This document shows, in pieces, positions 34,855-42,531 of a DNA stretch of 64,000 nt (the stretch's first letter is position 1; each line of letters starts with the position of its first letter). The notes beneath the pieces were generated by a model. It was given only the letters and a program-made list of their open reading frames with translations, made no database searches and was not told the origin of the DNA. This DNA comes from JAMQKA01 sp031569985 (lineage in GTDB: Bacteria; Bacteroidota; Rhodothermia; Balneolales; Balneolaceae). A program made the position numbers and the translations under genes. Where the stretch lies: NCBI RefSeq assembly GCF_031569985.1, contig NZ_JAMQKA010000023.1, forward strand, positions 21,123 through 85,122, given 5' to 3'.

Positions 34855-34880
34855 GGGCACGGTGCGCCGTACCCGTACAC
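34855..34880 (+). repeat. REP-like palindrome GGCACGGTGCGCCGTACC with CGTACAC tail
   Basis: Second copy of the element at 14402-14426, differing at two bases, placed between hemB and hemL. Confidence 0.6.
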
Positions 34881-34897
34881 AAATGAGTTTTTAAATC

Positions 34898-36202
34898 ATG
34901 TTAGAAACAAGCGAAAAACTTTTTAAACGAGCACAGCAGTTTATACCCGGAGGCGTTAATTCCCCCGCCCGGGCATTTAATTCTGTTGGAGGCTCACCCG
35001 TTTTCCTGGAGAAGGCGAAGGGTTCTATCCTGACAGATGTAGACGGGAAAGAATATATCGACTACGTGGGATCCTGGGGACCGATGATCATGGGACATGC
35101 CTGGGAGCCGGTCATTAGTGCGGTGCAGGAAACGGCCGCTAAATCTACCTCTTTTGGGGCTCCCACAGAAATTGAGGTAAAAATGGCGGAACTTGTCAAA
35201 GAGATGGTCCCCAGCGTAGACAAGATTCGCATGGTAAACTCCGGTACGGAAGCGTGCATGAGTGCAATCCGGGTAGCCCGTGGATATACCGGGAGAGATA
35301 AAGTGATCAAATTTGAAGGTAACTACCACGGTCACGGTGACTCTTTTTTGATCAAAGCAGGTAGCGGGCCGTTGACACTAGGTTCGCCAAGTAGCCCGGG
35401 TGTAACAAAAGGAACGGCAGAGGACACGCTTAATGCTGATTTTAATGATTTGAACAGCGTTAAAAAGTTGCTGAATAAATATGAAGGTGAAGTGGCCGCA
35501 ATCATTCTGGAGCCGGTGGCCGGCAATATGGGCTGCATTCCACCACGGAAAGGATTCCTCCAGGGCTTGCGGGAGTTATGTGATGCTCATGATACGGTAC
35601 TAATTTTTGATGAGGTGATGACCGGTTTCCGGGTTGCCCAGGGTGGGGCCCAGGAGCGGTACGGGGTTACAGCAGATATGGTGACTTATGGCAAGATAAT
35701 TGGTGCCGGTCTTCCCGTCGGTGCCTTCGGGGGCAAGCAGGAGGTCATGTCAGTGGTGTCACCAGATGGCCCGGTCTATCAGGCAGGTACCTTGTCAGGC
35801 AATCCACTGGCGATGGCTGCAGGGTATATGTTGCTCTCAGAACTTAAAAAACATCCCAAGCATTATGACGATCTTGAAAAGAAAGCAGCTTACCTGCAGA
35901 CTGGCCTTATTGAAGTAATGAACAAATATGAAGTGCCTCACCATATAAATCGTGTTGGTTCAATGGGCAGTGTGTTCTTTACTGATAATGAAGTGACCGA
36001 TTTTAACTCTGCCAATACTACTGACCAAGAGTTCTTCAAAATATTTTTCCACCAGATGCTGGAACGTGGTGTTTACCTGCCACCATCTCCCTTTGAGAGT
36101 TGGTTCCTGGCAACTACGCATTCTCAGGATCTGCTCGACAAAACAGTAGAAGCAACTGACTCCGCCATCAATGTTGTGCTTAAAAAGATGGGTGACGCAT
36201 GA
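34898..36202 (+). CDS. hemL: Glutamate-1-semialdehyde 2,1-aminomutase
   Basis: PLP enzyme that turns glutamate-1-semialdehyde into 5-aminolevulinate, the step after HemA. 434 residues with FIPGGVNSPARAF (family N-terminal block), EACMSAIRVARGYTGRDKVI, EGNYHGHGD, IFDEVMTGFR and the PLP-lysine in VTYGKIIGAGLPVGAFGG. It completes the C5 route inside the same cluster. Its last four bases overlap the following small membrane gene. Confidence 0.95.
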   Translation: MLETSEKLFKRAQQFIPGGVNSPARAFNSVGGSPVFLEKAKGSILTDVDGKEYIDYVGSWGPMIMGHAWEPVISAVQETAAKSTSFGAPTEIEVKMAELVKEMVPSVDKIRMVNSGTEACMSAIRVARGYTGRDKVIKFEGNYHGHGDSFLIKAGSGPLTLGSPSSPGVTKGTAEDTLNADFNDLNSVKKLLNKYEGEVAAIILEPVAGNMGCIPPRKGFLQGLRELCDAHDTVLIFDEVMTGFRVAQGGAQERYGVTADMVTYGKIIGAGLPVGAFGGKQEVMSVVSPDGPVYQAGTLSGNPLAMAAGYMLLSELKKHPKHYDDLEKKAAYLQTGLIEVMNKYEVPHHINRVGSMGSVFFTDNEVTDFNSANTTDQEFFKIFFHQMLERGVYLPPSPFESWFLATTHSQDLLDKTVEATDSAINVVLKKMGDA

Positions 36203-36519
36203 ATCAGCTGATCGAAAAATTAAAAAAACGCTGGGAGATCGAGACTATCGGCCAGCTGATACTTATACTGTTCATATTTTCAATTACGGGAATGACAGCA
36301 CTTTATGTCCGTAAATTCGCATTCGGTTGGCTGGGGATAGATGAGCATACCGCTTTGTGGGTGGAGGTCATAGCATGGGTCGGGACCGTTTTCCCGGCCT
36401 ACCAGGTTCTCTTTCTTTTTTACGGTTTTGTATTGGGACAATTTGAATTTGTATGGCGATTTGAGAAAAAGAGTCTGCAACGCATAACCGGCATGTTAAA
36501 AAGAAGTTCGGGCAGTTAA
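36199..36519 (+). CDS. Small membrane protein, DUF6787-like
   Basis: 106 residues with two or three membrane helices: LILILFIFSITGMTALYV, ALWVEVIAWVGTVFPAYQVL and LFLFYGFVLGQ, then FEFVWRFEKKSLQRITGM at the end. The arrangement and the GQF-F motif resemble small Bacteroidetes membrane proteins annotated DUF6787; I am only moderately sure of that number. It overlaps hemL by 4 bp (ATGA) and is therefore the likely last gene of the haem operon, but no role in haem synthesis is known to me. Confidence 0.65.
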   Translation: MNQLIEKLKKRWEIETIGQLILILFIFSITGMTALYVRKFAFGWLGIDEHTALWVEVIAWVGTVFPAYQVLFLFYGFVLGQFEFVWRFEKKSLQRITGMLKRSSGS

Positions 36520-36527
36520 TCGCTTCT

Positions 36528-36899
36528 TTAGTCTTCTTCCTTTTCCTCCATCTTTTCAAGTTTTTTCTGTTTCTTCCTGGGGAGATTCTCGACTACCAAA
36601 TTGTATGAATCTTCTATCCACTCCTTAATGAGCACATCATCCAGGTCTCCCTTGGGGTTTATTGAATTCCAGTGCCGCTTGTTCATATGATATCCAGGGG
36701 TAACTTCTTGGTAAAGATCACGGAGCATGGCGGCTTTAACTGGATCACATTTCAGGTTGATACGTTCAAAACTCTCTACATCCACCATGGCAAACATCTT
36801 GTCCATGACCTTAAAAACCAGGGTATCTTCATCAAAGGGATATCCTTCGGTTACCCCGTTAAACGAAAGGCAATATTCTCGAAAATCTTCGATGTTCAT
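36528..36899 (-). CDS. MmcQ/YjbR (DUF419) family protein
   Basis: 123 residues from the ATG at 36899; a TTG two codons upstream is possible. The family pattern is clear: FREYCLSFNGVTEGYPFDED, LVFKVMDKMFAMV, INLKCDPVKAAMLRDLY, VTPGYHMNKRHWNSI and IKEWIEDSYNLVVENL. Members have a CyaY-like fold and are thought to bind DNA or act as small adaptor proteins. The tail is strongly charged (RKKQKKLEKMEEKEED). Converges on the small membrane gene with 8 bp between the stops. Confidence 0.8.
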   Translation of the reverse strand: MNIEDFREYCLSFNGVTEGYPFDEDTLVFKVMDKMFAMVDVESFERINLKCDPVKAAMLRDLYQEVTPGYHMNKRHWNSINPKGDLDDVLIKEWIEDSYNLVVENLPRKKQKKLEKMEEKEED

Positions 36900-37031
36900 G
36901 TGCAAATGACTTTATGATAAATTTTTAAAAATTGATATTGCTAATGAGATACAATTTTTTTAAAACTAAAGGTTGGCTAAATAAAAAAAATTCTTTGGCC
37001 TCTTTCTACTTTAATTTGTGTCTGTCTGATT

Positions 37032-37559
37032 TTACAAATTTACTTGGTTGTAATCTTTGATAAAATCGTCCAGTAAATTAACCGCAGATTCACCTATAAC
37101 ATTCATTCGATCGTACGATACAATGCCCACAAGGCCGGTTTGCCATGTGCTTACTGAGGTTTGTAGATTACGATTCAGGGTAAGTTCCGCGGGCTGATAA
37201 AAGTCGAGTGAGACAGAAAAAGGCACCAGGCCCTGCCCGGCATCCATGGTATTGATGTGCATATACAGATAGGGAAGGTCAGCCGATGAGCGGATTCTGC
37301 TATCGGGTATGATTGTGAGACCACTTTCTTCGAGCTTATCAACGGCCTGCTGCTTAATGGATGTGATTTCCAGTTCTCCCTTCTCGTTCAGGCTCACATT
37401 TGCTTCAATGTTGACCGTAAATCCCATTTCTGCAATCCCTTTTAGCGAACTACGCTCACGCTCAATTTCATTTTGTGCTAAAACAGGAATAGATATTCCC
37501 AGCACCAACAGGGTGACCACCAGAAACCGGGTGTTTTTAAGCAATTTCATATTTAGCAT
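37032..37559 (-). CDS. Secreted protein of unknown function
   Basis: 175 residues with a signal peptide (NTRFLVVTLLVLGISIPVLAQ). An ATG at 37550 is an equally possible start. The mature part has an alternating strand/helix pattern (FTVNIEANVSLNEKGELEITS, AVDKLEESGLTIIPD, YLYMHINTMDAGQGLVPFSV, SLDFYQPAELTLNR). It is periplasmic or surface-exposed; I recognise no family. Monocistronic as far as seen. Confidence 0.55.
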   Translation of the reverse strand: MLNMKLLKNTRFLVVTLLVLGISIPVLAQNEIERERSSLKGIAEMGFTVNIEANVSLNEKGELEITSIKQQAVDKLEESGLTIIPDSRIRSSADLPYLYMHINTMDAGQGLVPFSVSLDFYQPAELTLNRNLQTSVSTWQTGLVGIVSYDRMNVIGESAVNLLDDFIKDYNQVNL

Positions 37560-37604
37560 AGCTTAATGAAGTATGTAATTATTTATAACTGACCAGACAA
37601 GCAA

Positions 37605-38267
37605 TTATTGAGAAACAGCTTTCATTTCTTTAAAAAATCTGGCTGTTTTGCTGCGATCAAGTACTCCGTTGGACCGCAATCCGCTGCAAATATCAATACC
37701 GTAAGGCTTTACTGTTGTTATTGCTTTTAAAATGTTTTGAGGATTCAATCCACCAGCGAGGAAGATCGGAACATCAGTATTTAACACAATTTCGCGACTT
37801 ATATCCCAGTTATGGATGCGACCGGTACCGCCTAGTTCTTTGGTTTCAAGATCGGGATTGCCAGAATCAAGGAGCAGTATATCCACATATGGAGCAATTT
37901 CGACCGCCTGTTGCACTGCTTTTTCACCGGTTACGTGTATGACCTGCACGAGGTCAATTTGGGGCAAGCTCTTTTTGATAGCCCTTATTTCTTGCGGTGC
38001 GACTTTATCTACAAGTTGAATCGCGGACGTTTGGCACCGCCGGTGTTGTGCAATAATCTTACTAGCTTTTTGCAGTGAGGTAAGCAAGAAGGTATCTATG
38101 CCCTTCGGAACGGTAGCTGCAATATCGGCAATCAATTGTTCAGAAATGACACCCGGGCCACTTGGCATTTTGGAGACAAGTCCAATTGCTGATGCTCCAT
38201 AATCAATTGCAATTTTTGCTTCCTCTTTGCTGGAGATACAGCAAATTTTGACAGCAGGTAAACTCAT
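37605..38267 (-). CDS. Phosphoribosylanthranilate isomerase-like protein (TrpF family)
   Basis: 220 residues from the ATG at 38267 (MSLPAVKICCISSKEEAKIA); the longer frame runs into the next gene. A TIM-barrel with TrpF features: VKICCIS holds the catalytic Cys position, VQVIHVTG and LLLDSGNP the central strands, GGTGRIHNWD and IFLAGGLNPQNILKAI the phosphate-binding loops, and GIDICSGLRSNGVLD the last strand. It is not in a tryptophan operon: neighbours are a DUF423 membrane gene and a secreted protein. Either the only TrpF, standing apart, or a paralogue with another substrate; sequence alone cannot decide. Confidence 0.75.
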   Translation of the reverse strand: MSLPAVKICCISSKEEAKIAIDYGASAIGLVSKMPSGPGVISEQLIADIAATVPKGIDTFLLTSLQKASKIIAQHRRCQTSAIQLVDKVAPQEIRAIKKSLPQIDLVQVIHVTGEKAVQQAVEIAPYVDILLLDSGNPDLETKELGGTGRIHNWDISREIVLNTDVPIFLAGGLNPQNILKAITTVKPYGIDICSGLRSNGVLDRSKTARFFKEMKAVSQ

Positions 38268-38286
38268 ATTCAATTTTTGTTTATAA

Positions 38287-38661
38287 TCAGTTTGCAGAGA
38301 GTATCGCAATCGAAAGCAGTAGCCAGGCGGCGATAAAGCTGACCCCACCAATTGGGGTTATGGCTCCCAGCCACCGCACACCACTGATACTCAAGATGTA
38401 TAGACTTCCGGAAAAGATTATGATGCCCGCCAGCATCAGCCAGCCCGACCACTTCAGATAGCCAGACTCAGGATAATGTATCGCCAGGAATCCCACTGCA
38501 AGTAATCCTAGAGCGTGATAGAAGTGATATTGGACACCTGTTTCGAAAATTTCAAGCATGTCAGCAGCCAGGTTGCTTTTTAGCGCATGTGCCCCAAAAG
38601 CACCTAGAATGACTGCAAGTGCCGCACAGATTGAACCAATCGACAGAAAAAGTTTACTCAT
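38287..38661 (-). CDS. DUF423 membrane protein
   Basis: 124 residues with four membrane helices and the family signature GAFGAHALK near residue 20, then YHFYHALGLLAVGF and the C-terminal GGVSFIAAWLLLSIA. Inner-membrane protein (YgdD/UPF0382 type) of unknown function. It lies 19 bp upstream of the TrpF-like gene on the same strand, so the two may share a transcript. Confidence 0.85.
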   Translation of the reverse strand: MSKLFLSIGSICAALAVILGAFGAHALKSNLAADMLEIFETGVQYHFYHALGLLAVGFLAIHYPESGYLKWSGWLMLAGIIIFSGSLYILSISGVRWLGAITPIGGVSFIAAWLLLSIAILSAN

Positions 38662-38697
38662 CAGGAAATAAAAGAATCTATTAGAATTTTTGTGGAT

Positions 38698-39378
38698 CTA
38701 ATTTTGTGTGGAATCGTGCTCAAATCCAATCTTTTTGTGGGTGCCATCGCAGAACGGTTTGTTGGAGGAGCCTCCACATCTGCAGAGGGCTATGTTTTTA
38801 GAGCTTTTGACCGGTTGTGAGGTTTCGGAATAAATTTGATAGTTACCCTCTACAAGAATGGGTCCATCTTTCAACACTTTCAGAATCAATTTTCCATCAT
38901 CTTTTTGGAAAGTCTCATCTTCAAACGTTTTTCTGGGAATATGGGCCGGGGCACTGAACGGAATATTTTTGTGGGAATTGTCACATGCCGGTTTATTGCC
39001 CGACTTGCCGCACCTGCACAACGCAAACCGGCTGTCACGCTTGATTACGCTTCCGTCATGCGCCTGTATCTCAATATCTCCTTTAAAATAGATTGGACCG
39101 TCCGGAGTAACACTCACTGTGTTCATTGCCGGAGTTCGCTCATTCTCCAGGTTTTCGTCTTTCGCTTCGTAGTGAAGGGCCCCGGTGGGGCAGTGCTGTA
39201 CAACTTCCGCGATATTTTCTGCCTCCTCATGTTCGGGTTGGATCCAGGGGCGTTTGTCGGGGTCAAAGACCTTTTTCAGGCCCTTCACACACTCCGCCGC
39301 ATGGATACACCGTTTGGCATCATATGTTATTTTTATGGAGTCGTTCTCAAAAGTAAATATTCTTTCTTCCATGGGCAT
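38698..39378 (-). CDS. Iron-sulfur protein: Fer4_19 domain plus two CDGSH zinc-finger-like domains
   Basis: 226 residues. Residues 1-75 match the divergent 4Fe-4S mono-cluster domain (Fer4_19): KRCIHAAECV and VQHCPTGALHY carry the cysteines. Two CDGSH iron-sulfur motifs follow: CRCGKSGNKPACDNSHK, in which Asn replaces the conserved Gly, and CRCGGSSNKPFCDGTHK, which is canonical. CDGSH proteins hold redox-active 2Fe-2S clusters with three Cys and one His. The start at 39378 is supported by AAGGA 8 nt upstream. A cytoplasmic electron-transfer or iron-handling role is likely; the partner is unknown. Confidence 0.85.
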   Translation of the reverse strand: MPMEERIFTFENDSIKITYDAKRCIHAAECVKGLKKVFDPDKRPWIQPEHEEAENIAEVVQHCPTGALHYEAKDENLENERTPAMNTVSVTPDGPIYFKGDIEIQAHDGSVIKRDSRFALCRCGKSGNKPACDNSHKNIPFSAPAHIPRKTFEDETFQKDDGKLILKVLKDGPILVEGNYQIYSETSQPVKSSKNIALCRCGGSSNKPFCDGTHKKIGFEHDSTQN

Positions 39379-39488
39379 TCACGAATCCTTTCAATTATTG
39401 TTGAGTTCTAACATGGAATGTTCTCAAAAAAAATCCGCTCTTACAAGTATAGTGATTCATCTTACAGTTGCAATTTTTAAAAAAATGA

Positions 39489-39520
39489 AAAGCCTGCTCC
39501 CAAAATTCGGAGCAGGCTTT
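39489..39520 (-). terminator. Rho-independent terminator of the BON-domain gene
   Basis: AAAGCCTGCTCC and GGAGCAGGCTTT form a 12-bp perfect stem with an 8-nt loop. On the minus strand it is followed by TCATTTTTTT. It lies 20 bp past the stop of the BON-domain gene. Confidence 0.8.
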
Positions 39521-39539
39521 ATCTCATTAATAGTATTGG

Positions 39540-40817
39540 TTAGGTGTCTTGCCCGCCGGCAGTAACTTCTACGCTGTTGTTAATAGCAATCACACCCTTA
39601 ACATTGCTGGCAATTTTATTGAGTTGCTCTTTTTCGAACTGCGAGTTTACAGTCCCGTCAATTTTGGCGAGACCGCCCTCTACCTTCAAGGTTACCGCCG
39701 TCTTTTCAACATAGGGGTCTCTATCGATAGCATTTGCAAGGCGTTGTGTGATGGCCTCGTCTGTGGTTGGTACCCCGGGCTCAACCACAATTTTGTGTTC
39801 AACCTCAATATTATTTATTACTTCATTTACGCCAGCAGTATTGCGGGCGTCACTTTCTGCCGCAAGTTTTGAGTTCAGATTTACCACGCTGCCTTCCAAT
39901 ATGGCCGTGTTATTTTCGATCTGAACGGAAACTTTATCTTCGGGGACACGCGGATCGTAACGGAAGGTGCTAACTATCGCTTCCCTAACCTGGTCGGCAG
40001 TAAGGGTCTCTATCTTTTCGGTACTAAACATCGCATTATCATATTCGGGATGGACTTCAAGCCGATCTGCTGCTACAGATTTAACACCGGTAACGCGGGC
40101 AAGATCTTGAGCAAGTGATTTTTCATATGCACTGCCGATCGCCCCGGTAAGTGTTACATTGCCATCTGTGACATCTACCTTGATCATATTGCTGTTAACC
40201 TGTGAATTCATCTTAAGCCGCTGCTCAACCTCGGCTTTTATCTCTTCATCTGTTCGGCTTTGGTCATAATTTACAACCAGGTTATTGTTGATGCCTTTGA
40301 CTCCCTTTACTCCGCTGGCGACAGTGGCTACCAGCTGACGCTCCTGCCAGGTATCAACGACTCCTTCCAGAGTCACAATTCCGTTGTTTACTTGAGAGGT
40401 TATTTTCCATGATTCCATGGCAGCATCGGTAGAGATGGCAGTGTCCACATCCTTGTCGACAGCATCGTCAGGGCGTGAGGCTTCGATTTTGAGCTGATTA
40501 ACGACTGCCAACACACCATAGGTGGATTGAGCAATTTTATTAGCCTCTTTTTTTACCAAGAGGTTATCAATACCTCCGCTCAGAGTTACAATACCATCCT
40601 GAGTCTCTATGCTGATGCTATCTGAAGGTATTTGAGTAGTAGCATCTAGTTGTGCTCGTATCGTTTGGGTGACTTCTTGATCAGAAGGAAGTTCTGCAAC
40701 CTGATCGGTTGATTCGTTTTGAGTACATGAACTGATGAAAACAACGAATATCAAAGAAAGTAGTACTACAAATATTTTCGAGAGTGGAAATCGCTGAGCA
40801 AATCCAGGCGATTTCAT
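39540..40817 (-). CDS. Lipoprotein with five BON domains
   Basis: 425 residues from the ATG at 40817, chosen because AAAGGAGGT (40835-40827) lies 9 nt upstream, one of the few strong ribosome binding sites in the window; an upstream ATG in frame has none. A hydrophobic signal ends in a lipobox (FVVFISSC). Five repeats of about 68 residues follow, each with the BON pattern of an acidic start, VTLSG or VTLTG near the middle, and GV..V.N.L near the end (near residues 40-110, 115-185, 187-255, 268-340 and 345-420). BON domains bind phospholipid and are typical of OsmY-like envelope-stress proteins. Periplasmic, lipid-anchored. Confidence 0.85.
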   Translation of the reverse strand: MKSPGFAQRFPLSKIFVVLLSLIFVVFISSCTQNESTDQVAELPSDQEVTQTIRAQLDATTQIPSDSISIETQDGIVTLSGGIDNLLVKKEANKIAQSTYGVLAVVNQLKIEASRPDDAVDKDVDTAISTDAAMESWKITSQVNNGIVTLEGVVDTWQERQLVATVASGVKGVKGINNNLVVNYDQSRTDEEIKAEVEQRLKMNSQVNSNMIKVDVTDGNVTLTGAIGSAYEKSLAQDLARVTGVKSVAADRLEVHPEYDNAMFSTEKIETLTADQVREAIVSTFRYDPRVPEDKVSVQIENNTAILEGSVVNLNSKLAAESDARNTAGVNEVINNIEVEHKIVVEPGVPTTDEAITQRLANAIDRDPYVEKTAVTLKVEGGLAKIDGTVNSQFEKEQLNKIASNVKGVIAINNSVEVTAGGQDT

Positions 40818-40826
40818 AACTCGTAG

Positions 40827-40835
40827 ACCTCCTTT
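40827..40835 (-). promoter_or_regulatory. Strong Shine-Dalgarno sequence of the BON-domain gene
   Basis: AAAGGAGGT on the minus strand, 9 nt before the ATG at 40817. Most genes in this window lack such a site, so this gene may be strongly translated; it also settles the start choice. Confidence 0.75.
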
Positions 40836-41029
40836 GGATTTGAATTCAATTACTTTCCTGAATTCCAATCACATAACAAGTAGTAAGGGTCTTAAGTTCA
40901 TGTACACCATAGGCTTAACAGGTTTTAAAATATCTATACTAATCAGCATAGGGAGATGGTCAGGATACAGTAATTTTCTGTATAGCTGCCCGGAATTAGT
41001 GTTCATTGAGGAACACGGGGCGGAAGATT

Positions 41030-41869
41030 TTATTCCGATATCGCTGAGACTACGTCCAGTGGATTGGGATATACAAATTGGTAATCCAGTGCTTTCTTCA
41101 GCTTTCGGTTAGATATCACCTTATAATTTTTGCCAGTATCGGGAAGAAAAGATGGTGGCTCAACCCCCGCTTGCTCTGCGATGATTTTGTAATACTGGTT
41201 CTTGGGAGGGTGACCGTCAGAAACTGCATTAAAAACTTCGCCTCGAATATCATTTTCGATAATAGCTGAAAGGATATTGATGCAGTCGTCTTGGTGGATC
41301 AGGTTCACCGGTGCATTTCCACCGGAAACATCTTTTTTGCCTGCAAGGTAGTTGGCTGGATTACGATCATAGCCGTAAAGTCCACCAAATCGAATAATAG
41401 TGGTATCAAAATGAACCTGATTTTGCAACATCTGTTCTGCCTTGATCAGGGCCTCACCGGAATCTCTCGTAGCCTGCCCGGCTTTGGCGTCATTTTCTAC
41501 CATGACCCCGCCTTTTTTGGGATAAACCGATGTTGAGCTGGCGAAGATGACGGACGTAATAGGTGATTCCTGCAGTTGCTCGATAATACATTCGACCTGC
41601 CGGGTATGAAATTCAATTACATTTTTGCGTCTGCGTCCCGGAGGCACATTTAAGAATAACAGGTCAGAGTCAAAAAAATCGCTGAAAATTTCACTGTCTC
41701 CTTCAAGCTCAGGTTGAAGGTTGATCAGGTAGGGCGTTATTCCTTTTTTTCTTAGCGTCTCAATCTTTTCTTGTGAAGTTGTCGATCCTTTGATGGTGTG
41801 ACCATCTTCGACCAGTTTAGATGCTAATGGCAGTCCTAACCAACCGCAGCCTAAAATACTGATGTTCAT
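41030..41869 (-). CDS. NAD(P)-dependent epimerase/dehydratase (extended SDR, YeeZ-like)
   Basis: 279 residues. The N-terminus is a compact nucleotide-binding motif (ISILGCGWLGLPLASKLV) with SGTTS-like KGSTTSQEK after strand two, then VIFASSTSVYPKKGG with the catalytic Ser/Tyr region, and FGGLYGYDRNPANYLAGKK and LIHQDDCINILSAII as in NAD-dependent epimerases. The atypical G-C-G-W-L-G start is shared with YeeZ-type SDRs. Substrate unknown. Flanked by unrelated genes. Confidence 0.8.
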   Translation of the reverse strand: MNISILGCGWLGLPLASKLVEDGHTIKGSTTSQEKIETLRKKGITPYLINLQPELEGDSEIFSDFFDSDLLFLNVPPGRRRKNVIEFHTRQVECIIEQLQESPITSVIFASSTSVYPKKGGVMVENDAKAGQATRDSGEALIKAEQMLQNQVHFDTTIIRFGGLYGYDRNPANYLAGKKDVSGGNAPVNLIHQDDCINILSAIIENDIRGEVFNAVSDGHPPKNQYYKIIAEQAGVEPPSFLPDTGKNYKVISNRKLKKALDYQFVYPNPLDVVSAISE

Positions 41870-42018
41870 AACTAACTATTCTTTTGAAAATTTCGGCTTA
41901 AATATCATAAAAGAGTATCGGAAATCATAAATATTCTGGATTGGAACAAAACCAGGTTTTGATAGTACCAGCTTAACGAATACTCCATAACCATGAACAG
42001 AAAATTTGGAAGATTATT

Positions 42019-42453
42019 ATGAAAAATTCCATTTATCTACTGTTTTTATTGTCGTTAGCACTACTGTTTTCAGCCTGTAGCCAAAAATCGAAAGACGAGC
42101 TTGACCAGGTGAAAGAGGAGAGCCAGGAGGCTGTGGAATCAGTGCAACGTGATCTGGAAGTAACGAAAACAGAATTTATTAACAATGTAGAGCAGCAGCT
42201 GGATTCCATTGAAAGTGAGATGGAACAGGTTCGCAATAAAATCAGTGAAACTTCAGGCGAAACGAAGAGCGAACTCCAAAAGCAACTGGAGAGTCTGCAG
42301 GATAAGCGAGAAAAACTGGGTGACGACCTTGAGGAGCTAAAGGCGCGATCTGAAGAAAACTGGCAGGACTTGAAAGAAAATATTGACGACCAACTGGACA
42401 GCCTGAACGAAAGTTTTGAAAGCCTTAAAGACAAATTAAATATAGGTGGCTAG
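42019..42453 (+). CDS. Coiled-coil lipoprotein
   Basis: 144 residues: signal with lipobox (LLFLLSLALLFSAC), then about 120 residues of nearly pure charged heptads (LDQVKEESQEAVESVQRDLE ... LESLQDKREKLGDDLEEL), a long coiled coil with no other domain, ending in a short IGG tail. It might act as a periplasmic spacer or wall-linked stalk; no family name is offered. Its own terminator follows at 42488. Confidence 0.75.
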   Translation: MKNSIYLLFLLSLALLFSACSQKSKDELDQVKEESQEAVESVQRDLEVTKTEFINNVEQQLDSIESEMEQVRNKISETSGETKSELQKQLESLQDKREKLGDDLEELKARSEENWQDLKENIDDQLDSLNESFESLKDKLNIGG

Positions 42454-42487
42454 TTATACTCCATTTGCTTATTCAGCCGACCTATAA

Positions 42488-42525
42488 ATGCGACGCACTT
42501 TAGCCAGTGCGTCGCATACTTTTTT
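42488..42525 (+). terminator. Rho-independent terminator of the coiled-coil lipoprotein gene
   Basis: ATGCGACGCACT and AGTGCGTCGCAT form a 12-bp perfect stem with a 6-nt loop, followed by ACTTTTTTAG. It also lies 7 bp beyond the pruA stop, so it may serve both converging genes. Confidence 0.8.
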
Positions 42526-42531
42526 AGAGAA

